From the NCBI GenBank assembly GCA_032173965.1, contig CM063284.1, forward strand, positions 64,664,863 through 64,728,862: a stretch of 64,000 bases of DNA. Reading direction: 5' to 3'. Origin of the DNA: Sitta carolinensis (Eukaryota; Chordata; Aves; Passeriformes; Sittidae). The notes beneath the pieces are model-generated. The model did no database searches, was not told where the DNA came from, and saw only the letters and a list, made by a program, of their open reading frames with translations. The position numbers and the translations under genes are program-made. Shown here one piece after another: positions 17,337-27,545 of the stretch (position 1 is its first letter; every line of letters starts with the position of its first letter).

Positions 17337-20300
17337 ACATTGGGGAAGGCAGGGGAAATGTTTGTCTTTTATTCCTGAGTCATATCTTCAGACCTTAAAA
17401 ATTTCCACTGTCTATGCAGAAGAAATATGCAGAGGCTGTCAGTCAGGTCTGGTCATCTCTCATTTGTGGTTTCTCTCACTTGGGATGCAGAGCTTCCTTT
17501 CAGGGAAGAACACTGCTTGTCCATGAGAGCTCTTTCAGTAGCACAGCTTAATGTTGGCTGATGGGCACTGTGATTTTGGTCATGTTTCGGGCAGGGTAGC
17601 CTGCAAATTACCAAGACAGAATGCTATGTCTAGTGGTTCCAAAGAAGATGCAGCAGGTGATTTTATAGTGGCTGATGTTATCTTTGATTTAAATTATAAC
17701 ATGTGCTTATTGTTTCTCAGAGCAATAGAAATAACTCATCTTTTGAATCTAACAGTCTCATCCAAAGGCAAAGGCTCTGCTAGATTTGCCTCATCTTCAG
17801 CAAGCTCGACCCAAAGCCAGAAAAGTCAGTGAGAGATGCCAGTGACATGATCAAACATTATCTCATTGCTCTCCACCCAATCCTTTCTGAGACACGGAGA
17901 CTAAAAGCAACAGACAGTGAAGATTCATGTCACTCCGCAAGAGCAAAAAACCAGCAAGAGGACAGTTTTCCACCTCACAGGGATGGCAAGAACATCATTA
18001 TTTTCTGAGAAGCATGCACATCAAAGTCAGAAAGGAAAAACAGAGCCTCCAAGTGTATTCCAACCTCAGCCCTTTGCAGCTTTGCTGCATTCATTTAGAT
18101 AATGGCAAACATCACAGTACCCTCCAGTTTCTAGGAAAGCCACTGAAACACACAGACAAAGCTGACTTAACCAATGGACAATCTGGTGCTGCCCTTCAGT
18201 TATACCAGTCCCCTGATGCTGGGGTTTGGCTAATGGATTTGGGACGGGTGAGAGACCTGGTGTGATCCATTAAAGAGACTACAAATATATCCAATTAATC
18301 TTAGACATCCTGGAAGACTGTTAGCAAGATGGTACTGAAGATATTTATACTGTGCTCTTGAAATTAGATTCTGGCTAATTGTGGGCTGAGTAAGGTGTCA
18401 ACAACAGGAAGTCAAATTTGGTATTGTCTGGTCACAAACAAGAAGATCTTAGAGGATAAAAAGGAATAGCTATGCATGTACTACCAGTCACTGAAATAGA
18501 TCAAGAAACAAAATCTTACAATACAAAAATTGATATAGAGAGCCTACCTGCTCTGCAGAATATTGCCGTTTAGCTTTGACAGGCAATGACAACATTAATG
18601 AATAAAATTCCAATAATGGTTGTAAAGTGAAGTACTTCCATCTATCCTTGTCTATCTATCATTTTCTTCTAAAGAACGGTAAGTTTTAAAAAAACTAAGA
18701 ACCCAAATGAGCAAATCACCCTCTAAGAGAACATCTCTAAGCAAGTAAGAGAAAAGAAGCCAAAAAACCAAAATGGAATCCAGCTTCCCACCTGGGCAGG
18801 AACCAAAGAATAGAATAGGACATAGAGGTGGTAGATGTAAAAAAAAGGCACAGAAAGCCAAACGTATTTAGCCAGGTTGATAGCAAGTGGTCCGAAGTGC
18901 TCTGATAATAACAGCTTGCAACAAGAACATGCCCCTCCATAATCTATGCCACCATCCACATCTTGCCCCTTTTCTAAAAATTGCCTCCATACTTTACACA
19001 TGGAAAAGCTGTGGCCTTTTATAGTTTATCAAATGGTTCTGTATTATATTTCTGATGTTTGTAACTTGATACAGAAGAATCTAAACCAGGCATATTAATT
19101 AAGATGGCAACAAATACTCAGAGCATCTCATTACTATTAAATACAGGAAAACCACAGTATTGCTTTCATCATACCTGATGGCATTTTAACTGCGTTTTTT
19201 AAATTCCCACATGGAAATGATTTCTTACTGTATGTTTGGTGTTGTCCCATTCTTTGCATTTAAGAAGCTTACATATACCAAGACTTTAACTTGTTTCTCA
19301 GGTAGAAAGCAGGATGGCAACATTCTATCAAAAGATGAAAACTGAGTTACAGCACTGGAAAGGGGAGAAAACAATAAAAGGAGACAGAACTGAAACAGAC
19401 AAGCTGTCTGCTCTCTAAAGACCCAAAGAACTGAAGTGTCCTCTTATCTGTGTCATTATGTCAGCACTGTGTAATAAAAATGAGGGTATGCTCATTGTGA
19501 TCAATTCCATCATCTTTGTTGGTTTTGTTCCTAAAACTCCTCAAATCAACAACACAGATGTACAGAATTCCCAGAAAAGGTGGTAAACATTTCCCCTGTA
19601 TGGACACAGGAGTTTTCAGTGGAAAACAAAGAACTTAGTCATCTGCTTGCATAAGCTGGACCCAATCTTGTGTATACTTTTTCTCCTCACAATCTAATTT
19701 ATCAAAGTGAAGACCTTGCCTACTACCTATATTTTCCCTACAGTTTCTGTTAATAACGTAAATTATATTGCAATTTTGGACAAGACGTCTTCCAGGGCAC
19801 TTCAAAGTAAGCTTGGAGCTCTGCTGGGTGACAGCCCATGCAAACTTGGCCATGAATTTCCTACTGCCAGCACAGTGTCACCTGGAACAGTATACAACTG
19901 GCTTATTTTGTGGCCATCAGCTTTTGCTACAGGCAGTTTAATAGGATAGGAGTTAGTCACTACACAGATGCATGTGAGCAGTTAATGACTTGATCCAGGC
20001 TTCATGATATTTCTTCAGCTTCATTTTGGGACGTAAATGTCACTTCCTCTCTTTCCTCATCCCTTTTCTTCAGCTGCAGGCTAGCCAACTGAAAGAATTG
20101 CCAGTGTTTAAGGAAAGTCTCACATATCATGGATCAGCCATTTGAATTTGCTAGTCTTGGCAAATGTGTAAGCCATGAGGATGGCCTCTTACAGCCTAAA
20201 TGGACCTTTTTGTTCCTCTTCTCTTCTTCCCTTCTCTCCTCCCTGCCTGCAGGCCAGGCCCATCTGCAGCAGCACTTACAGATCCCTGTTAGTCCCTGTT

Positions 20301-22099
20301 CTCAGGTCAAACCTACAGGTAATTGATGAGTTTTTGGTAATCCCCAGTGTGCAAGACAAAGTGATCGGAGCAGAGCACTGGGACTTTGCCCTTTCCGCTC
20401 CTTGGTAAAGGAAAGGTAAAGGATCATGTCCTGGCTACCTTGGGATTTTGCTGTCTGGAAGTTACCATGAGCAGGCATCATACCTTCTTCCTAGAAGGCA
20501 CATTTATTTTCATTCTGCAAAACACCAAGGGCTGGTATGTTTCAGAGCAGAAAGCAATGCTGGTGGAAACAAAGTGGGCCAAGCAGCGCACCAGCAGCCT
20601 GTTGGGATGTGGAGCATCTTTGCTTGATCTCATCAACTTTCTCTAACATAATACCATATTCGCCCAAATCAAATACTACAGAGTTCAACTGACAAAGATA
20701 AACCAATTTAGTTCTAAGATCTGTTCTGCAGAGGGGACATATTTCACTCTGCAATGAAACCCATGCTTTTCCCCCTCTGCCTCTTTCTTTACGGTAACTA
20801 CCCCTCAGGGACTAAAGACACACATTGCATAATTGTATCAGCTGTTCAAACCTCAAACATGTTTTTCAGCTTCCCACACTTCACAACAGGACCAGGTACA
20901 CTGGTTTTTTACCTGTTTTTCCATTCTACGTAATCTAAATTTTTCACTCCAAAATATTTTATGATTTTTGACAGGTACCACTGCAAAAGACTGTAATGCC
21001 TCACAGCAACATACTGTGCTCACTCTACAGATGGTAATGGAAGAGCAGTTACCATCTGAAATAATGTGAGAATTAGTGAAGTAAAACTTATTTCTATACA
21101 CAGCTCTTGCAGGGCTTACAGTTTGTCTAGCAGATAACTATTTAATTTAGTAATTACTTTTGGGAAGCAGTACAATCACCTCAGAGACAATCTCTTAAGT
21201 GATGCTAAAGTAAATGTTCTCAAAGTTCCCAGCTAAAAGAAATAAGTCTTCAGTGCCAGGTGAGAATCACACATGCATACACACAAACACAGAGGCCCCC
21301 ATACACAACTCCTTTTCTATTTGGAAAAGCTATTTATCTGGAAGCTCCAGAAGATGGCCAGCAGCAGAAAAACAAGTGTTGGGATTCCTACAGCAAGTTT
21401 CTCAGTCCATGCTGATTTTCATGCTTCCTGCTTAAAAAGCAAAACCATGATGTATAGGAGCACATAATAAATAGACTGAATATCAGCTCTGAATGAAACT
21501 TTTTGGGTATGTTAATTCTTAATATTATTTGTACTTCCACTACACTTGAACCTAAAGACCATGAAAACCTCAAGCCCCACAGTCCTTGGCACTAGGAATG
21601 TAAACAGCAAGAGACAATCCTTTCCTCCCCTCTCCACTAAAGGACTTCTAATCTATTTACAGACCAGCAGGCAAGTGGAAGGAAATCCCACTATCTCAGT
21701 TTTACAGACAAGGAGCTTGGGTACAGAGTGATATATGATGGACATGCCTGAAGTTGCCCAGAGATACTCTGCAGAGAACCCTTGAGCTGAGAACCCTTAT
21801 TCGTCAGTGATAAAAAACCACTTTGCTCTGTGAATTCCTTCTCTTCCAATACACTCATAAGTTAACTGCTTTCCACTTCAGTTTTCTTGTCAGATCCTCT
21901 GCATAAAAATCGGAAGTATCCCACTTCAATTGTTCCACTCACTCTTTCTGTTAGGTCATCTCTGTCTCAGCCACACTGACACAGATGTGCCTAAAGCATG
22001 TTCCAGAGCCAGGCTTAGAATTCAGTAGGACACTGAGATTTGCAGTCACTTTTCAGTATAAAATAAATAAAAACCAGCCAAGCCTCTTCCTTTACTTGT

Positions 22100-23030
22100 T
22101 TCTCTGACTACTGTTGTTCATCAGTCATGTCATCTGCTATGACCTATCACAGCCCTCACAGAGACCACCAAAATCAGCACACTGAGAAGTGCTCTGTATG
22201 CATCAGGAGATGTTTAGCATTGCAGTGCACCTTGATCTCTTGTAGTTCTAGCTCCTTCTACTCCACTGGGTTATCAGTCACTTCTCCACATTTATGTTCA
22301 GAATGCATTTTCATTCCTCTTCATGGTTCTGGAACCACTTGTGTTGTTCAATTCTTGCATGTTTATTTTCTTGGGACTTTTGCAACTCTTCACCATTCGG
22401 CTTCTCCCAACACCTCCCCCACAGCCCTCAGCATTCAGAGGTCAGCCCTGATTGCTCCTGTATTCCTGGAGGTGAATCATATCTCTCTTCACTTGACCTC
22501 TCCCTTTCGGTTCAGTCTACTATGTCTGATTGCCTCTCTGGCATCCTATCCCAAATATCTCATTCTTCACTCACGTACAGTTTCACCACTCTATTTTCAA
22601 CATTGTTTCTGTTATTTTGTCATCCAACATTTCAGTATTGGTGCTTTTATAGACCTGTCTTCTTCTTTTCTATTTTGCAACTAAATTAGCATTAAATATA
22701 TCCATTCTTTTCAGTCCAATGGTTAAAGCATCTCCCATGTCCATCTTATTACTGTAGCCTCTTGTTTCTCTTTAAGCTCCTCACTTCTTATTTTTCACCT
22801 CATAAAAATGCTGCATACACACCAATTCCTTTTACCCACACCAACTCCTTTTACCCCTACTTCAGTGAGCCCATCTGCATTGCCAAATTCCTTCAAAGAC
22901 TTCTCTCCAAATTACACGACCTCCTTTCCAAGATATCGTATGATTTAGTACCTGCTTCCATCTTTTCCTTTAGTTTCATGGCTATCTCTTTTAGTATTCT
23001 CCTAGTCATGATTTTTGCCAGATTAGCTGG
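22100..23030. repeat. Pyrimidine-rich tract, possibly an ancient repeat
   Basis: The plus strand is strongly enriched in C and T for about 900 bp. This leaves open frames of 185, 131 and 92 codons on that strand, rich in Ser, Phe, Leu and His. The composition, not selection, explains them: two overlap in different frames. There is a local near-duplication of ccaaytccttttaccc around 22823-22856. I cannot assign a repeat family. Confidence 0.4.
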
Positions 23031-23039
23031 TGGTCTTTG

Positions 23040-25470
23040 AAGGATTTCCCTCAGATTCAGCATAAATTTTCCATCTCCTAGGGTAGTAAAACAATGAAAA
23101 TGTAGAGTGAGATGCTGACTAGAATCCAGGACTCATAACTGGATTTGGAGGATATTTCAGCATTAAATCAATGTATCCAACTGATCTGCCTATGCCATAG
23201 GGAATGAATCCTAGTCTTTGTACAAGGTTCCAACAAATACAATAGTTGCTCAGGTCACAAGATCCACACAGGACAGTGGGTACTCTAGAGCAGCTACAGG
23301 CCTGCAAGACCATATATAAACTGTACATAATTTGAATAGGAGGGTGGAGGTGCTCACATTGCAAAGTGCAGTGCTTTTTCCTAATAAAAAGTAGTAAGAG
23401 GTCCCCTTTCTAAGTGTTCTTTAGGCTGTGCAACTGTGAGGATGCACGGACATCTTGAAATCCCGACTGGTTTCTCTGTTTCTGAGCTGGTCACAGATTT
23501 TTACCTGATCGGTCTGATACGATTCATCACATAATTTCAGTTCATTATATCATCCTTTCCCTCCAAACACCAAAAGGTTTAGAATCGGTATCCACCAGAA
23601 AAAAAAAAACCTGATATTTTTCAATGGTGAAAAATGTGTCAGAGTCAAATCAGTGAGTGTCCCCAGGCAGCATAGCTGAGACTACAGTTTCTTTACTTTT
23701 TGAAAGAGACTCATAGCTGTGCATGCTGGTGGGAAAGAAAAGATTAAGGCTGTACTGGTATTAGTTACTTTTTAAATTATGATCTTAAAAGTCATTTGCA
23801 TGAGGCAGAATGAAATCCTACCCCAGAGAAAGAGGGGGGAAAACCAGACCGATGACATGCTCTGGAAGCCTGCTGTCTGGGAGCCTCTCTGCTCTCTTCT
23901 TTGCCTCTCTAGGGTTACTAGATTATCTCCTGCCAAGAGGCATACCCTGCCCACAGAGTATCTAATGGTTTGAAGCTAAATAACCAAACACAGAAAAGGA
24001 AGCAAACCCCTAAAATACAAACCTATTAGTCTGCTAAGAGGTACAAGTAAATGGAGTTATACATTCATATGCATCCGTGTGTGCACGTGTGCCTTAAAAG
24101 GGAGAAAGGCATATTCTTTTCTTACTGTGCTAAGATTTCAAGTACAAGGTTCCAAAAAACCCCAGCAAAAGATGTTGATGCAATTGAGTTTTAGGTCAAT
24201 TCAATTAATCTAGGAAAGCATATTTTTATAAATGGCTTCATTTACTTTTAAGGATAAACAAACAACACTAAAGTGTAAAGTAACTACTACTGCTGGACAT
24301 AACCCTTCCTCTAATATCTGTGAGGCTTGCTGTCAGTAGCAGCACATAACAGGAAAGGAAACACTCAACAATTTACATAGTGTTCATCAGATCCTTCCCT
24401 CAGCTGGAGCGGCATAAGCAGAAAGAGTGCTTAACCCACTGTGGGTTTCCAGGCTTCTCAAGCTATCTTCTCCCTTTTCACCAAAAACAATTCTGTTCAG
24501 CTTTAGCTGCTTTTTAATCAAAGAAATTATTATCACACTAGCAGGATGCTAATTCTGAAGAGACATTAGCAAACCCACGGTTACTTTGTTAAACTGCAGA
24601 CCTGTGATTGACAAAGAACCATGAGATCCCAAATAATATTTTGTTCTTTTGCATAGAGCAAATGAAAGCAGACTTTTTTTAATTAAATATTATTATTAAT
24701 AAAAGTAATAATACTAACCTTAATGACAAAAGCTGAAAATGAAGTGCCAACAACTACTAAGAACCTCAGCTCAGAAAACAATAATTTCAAATTCACATTT
24801 ATCATCAAAAAAAGTCTTTCCCTGACCTTCAGAAAATGAGATCTGTATACCACATCAGTTAATAGGGACCTAAGTCAAGTGCCTTCAGACCTAAGTAACA
24901 TGCAAATCCACACAGCAAAGCAAAGTAATACAACATAGAACAAGAATGTGGGGTAACATCTGTGAGGCTATTTTTTGCCTGAATGCTTGTATGCTGCTCC
25001 TAGTTCTCAGCTTCTCCTAATTGCTGACTTTGGCAAAATCCAAAGAATTTGTCACTGTTGCCTTCAAATATTTGCACTCCTAGAAACATAAAAAGCATAT
25101 ACTTACCTGTAGCAACACCTGTGATTGATTACACCGTCACTCTCTGAATACCCTCTAGAGGTTTTGCTCAGTCCCAAAAGGAGAGGGGGAAGGGATGAGA
25201 ACAGTTGTCTGAAGAGCACTATATTAATTCCAATAAAAATACAAATTCCCCCATGCATTTGACAGCACAATGAAAATCAGACTAGTGGTATTCCTGATAA
25301 ACCAGACCTTCCAGATACTCAGTTGAGTCAAGCAAACTCTATTGCAGCACGACAAGGAAAAAGTTGATGTATCAAGGCAAAAATCACTGATCTAAAATTC
25401 ATAGGAATGGGAACAAAACACAATCAATACAAACAACAATTTCTATAGCAACTGGGGAGAAAAGGGAACA
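23040..25470. other. Intronic stretch, AT-rich, with a possible conserved block
   Basis: No exon or transposon is recognised. The part at about 24480-24720 is dense in AT-rich factor-type motifs and is discussed as a finding. The rest looks ordinary. Confidence 0.5.
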
Positions 25471-25472
25471 GG

Positions 25473-25493
25473 AAAAAAAAAAAAAAAAAAAAA
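25473..25493. repeat. Poly(A) run, 21 bases
   Basis: This is a homopolymer of 21 A. It reads as T in the direction of the gene and lies about 270 bases downstream of the CpG-island exon donor. Confidence 0.95.
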
Positions 25494-25760
25494 GGAGAAG
25501 AGTCGGTGCCTTAACTGTTACCACAAAGCTTCTGTGGCAAATGAAGGGACCTGTCCCTTTTGGCATCTCCCTGATCGACAGGCTGAATCAATGTCCAGCG
25601 CATTCCTCCCGCGCCTCCTTTCCTCGTTCCCTGGGATCTGTGGAGGAGCAAGCCGAGCATCCCAGGCTCCGACGGGAGCGCACACATGTCCGCGCACCCC
25701 CAAAGCAAGCACACGCGCTCCCCTTGCTCGCTCCTACACCCACAGGATCTCAGCACTCAC

Positions 25761-25932
25761 CGTCACGGGCTTCGTCCCCGCGACTGCAGTTGCTGCAAAT
25801 GTGTTTGATCTCCTTGCCTATGTGATACTGTATCACAAACGAGACATTGTTGTTAGTGGTGCTGGTGGTCTCCTTCAGTGGCTTCATCCTCACTAGATAG
25901 AAAGCTTTCTTTTTAGGTTTCCCTCCACTCAT
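25761..25932 (-). CDS. PHACTR1: Probable alternative 5' coding exon of PHACTR1
   Basis: From the ATG at 25932 this reads 57 codons plus one base, ending at the strong donor GACG|GTGAGT. The peptide begins MSGGKPKKKAFYLVRMKPLK, is Lys-rich, and ends near HICSNCSRGDEARD, with a CxxC pair (residues 46 and 49). The exon ends in phase 1 with G, exactly what the acceptor phase of the 3214-3378 exon needs; the joint codon is GCT (Ala), leading into [10 protein letters not shown] do not recognise the peptide from the common mammalian isoforms. In-frame ATGs also exist at 25980 and 26013. The chosen start has G at -3 and lies just inside a possible acceptor at 25951/25952. Coding status and link to PHACTR1 are inferred from strand, phase, CpG island and lack of another gene. 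Confidence 0.62.
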
Positions 25933-25951
25933 ATCTGAAACCGAGCCCTGC

Positions 25952-25975
25952 CTGCAGCCAGAAGAAGGAAAAGCC
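25952..25975 (-). promoter_or_regulatory. Candidate splice acceptor upstream of the CpG-island exon
   Basis: Read on the minus strand, the pyrimidine stretch TTTTCCTTCTTCTGGCTGCAG ends at 25952. If it is used, the exon would run from 25951 to 25761 with 19 untranslated bases before the ATG at 25932. That would let transcripts from promoters further upstream splice into the same coding exon. A second AG occurs right before ATATGAG at 25934/25935. Confidence 0.35.
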
Positions 25976-26642
25976 AGCATCTCAGGCTGCCTGGCGTGCG
26001 TGCAATCCGCCATCCGCTCCCGCTCGCCTCGGTGTTTAGCTGCCACACACAACAGGGATGAAGGGGAGGGCTGGGGGAGAGGGGGAGGCGGGAGGCAGAG
26101 CAGGCAGAAGCGCTGCCTGAGCCTTGCTGCCTGCCCTCCGCGACCCCGCTCCTTAACCAGTCCCCCGGGCTGGGCTGGAGGATGCTCAGCGTGTCCCCTC
26201 CCGAGCCTTTCCCTCAGCCGCGGGAGCCGGACACATTTGGCGGCACGGCGGAGCCTGGCACACCTTTGGCTACCCTGCTGCCTGCGAACACCCAGGAGGC
26301 AGAACCTCCCTTCTCTTCCCGCTCCCGCTGCATCCCTTCTCCAGCGCTCTCCCCCGTCCCCCGAGCGCCCCGGGCCGCGGCCCTGCGGGCACAGCCCGGC
26401 TCTGCCATGGCCGCGTCCTCCGGCCTGCAGAACACGGCAGCAGGGGCGGCAGCGCAGCCCGTCCCACGGAATTAATGATGTACACACAAAGAACTGTCCG
26501 GCAGCGGGCTGCAAACCCTCCTCTCCGGCTCTCCATCGTCGGCTGCGGCTCAAGGGGGCACAGGGGCACTCCGCTTCAGCTGCCCCAGCAAAACCAAACC
26601 CCACCTGCTTTCCAGTCTTGATATTTCCCCCCCTTTGCTTCT

Positions 26643-26649
26643 TATAAAA
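26643..26649 (+). promoter_or_regulatory. TATA-like box at the upstream edge of the CpG island
   Basis: TATAAAA is followed by GCCAGATAAGGCGC on the plus strand. It could position a divergent, plus-strand transcript starting near 26675. The reverse complement also contains TTTATAAG, so it could serve the minus strand too. There is no supporting gene downstream on the plus strand. Confidence 0.3.
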
Positions 26650-27485
26650 GCCAGATAAGGCGCTTGGTCCGGCTTGTGCCGGGCTAAGGAGGGCAGCTAT
26701 GGACAATGGCTGGCACCGCCGGGCGACTTCGGCCCAAGAGCCCCTGCAGGGGCACCGCTCCTCCACGGCAAAGGATGACCCACAGTTGTGACTGCTTATC
26801 TGGGCGAAGAACTTCTTTGTTTCCCTTGCCTCCTGCCCATAGTCGCAGCTGCTCCGGAGAACAGCCTAATCATTCCGGGCTGCCCGCATTTCCAAAACTC
26901 CCCCTGCCTGAAAGAGATTATAATCCCCGGCCAGACACACTGTCAATCCCTTACTGTCCAGCTGCCCCAAAATTCTGTGTGTTTTCACGGCATGGTAAAC
27001 AACCCAAGCTGCCCGACCTGCTGAAGCAGTGGCTCAGGACAGTGCCCGTGACATAGAGAATGAGAGAAGTGGGGGTGAAGATGCTTGCTTCTTGCAGGTT
27101 CTGAGAAAGAAAGCCTGAATAAAAGATGATAACCTCAGTTATTCTGGCTGCTATTGCAGGAATGTGAGTGCTGGTTCTTTAAATCTTCAGCAAGCTATCA
27201 GTTTGGCAGGCACTAAGCAGAGAGAGTGCAACTGGGGCACATGAAACACGGCAAAGAATAACACCATTCTCCTTATTTTTAGCCGAAGCTCTCACTCACT
27301 GTTAGAAGAAATCCACTCATTCTGCAATTCTTTACCATTTCCACATATTGTTGCCCCATGTTTTACAGCAACATGAGGACAAAACAGCCTTGATTCTCTT
27401 CAACTACACATGAAAGAGTCAGTGAGACTTTTGCCTAAAGAAGACACTTAAGGATTCAGTGCCACCATTTCCATTTTCTCAAGTT

Positions 27486-27545
27486 CACACAAACACACAC
27501 ACACATGCACATGCACATGCACACACACAAACACAGAGGCACACA
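27486..27545. repeat. (CA)n-rich microsatellite with TGCACA variants
   Basis: CA dinucleotides are interrupted by three CATG-type units and by AA, so it is an imperfect repeat beside the CpG island. Confidence 0.9.

Larger units (their letters stand above)
11682..22099. other. Intronic stretch without recognised genes
   Basis: No splice-flanked conserved peptide, RNA gene or transposon is recognised. Simple repeats at 14168-14226 (A-rich), 15786-15895 (CCAT) and 17323-17336 (G) are the only clear structures. The open frames found on both strands are short and mutually overlapping, as expected by chance. Confidence 0.6.
25590..26940. promoter_or_regulatory. PHACTR1: CpG island, probable PHACTR1 alternative promoter
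   Basis: This is the only segment of the window that is GC-rich with abundant undepleted CpG; elsewhere CpG is rare. It contains a GGGGCGG GC box at 26443-26449, a GGAGGCGGG-type site near 26085-26093 and many CG dinucleotides between 25.6 and 26.9 kb. The exon at 25761-25932 lies at its left side on the minus strand, as expected for a first exon followed by its donor. No strong TATA box precedes that exon closely, so a dispersed start is likely. The transcription start site cannot be fixed from sequence alone. Confidence 0.85.

Noticed and set aside
22127..22684. A 185-codon plus-strand open frame
   Set aside because: It lies in a pyrimidine-rich tract, overlaps another long frame in a different phase and resembles no protein family I know.
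26000..26647. A 215-codon open frame on the plus strand in the CpG island
   Set aside because: It is low-complexity Pro/Arg/Ser-rich, a shadow of the same GC-rich DNA, and has no recognisable domain.
25935..26766. A 338-codon open frame on the minus strand running through the CpG island
   Set aside because: The part upstream of about 26013 is GC-rich, Arg/Gly/Ala-rich and overlaps long open frames in other frames. GC-rich DNA lacks stop codons by chance. Only the last 57 to 84 codons next to the donor are kept as plausible coding sequence.
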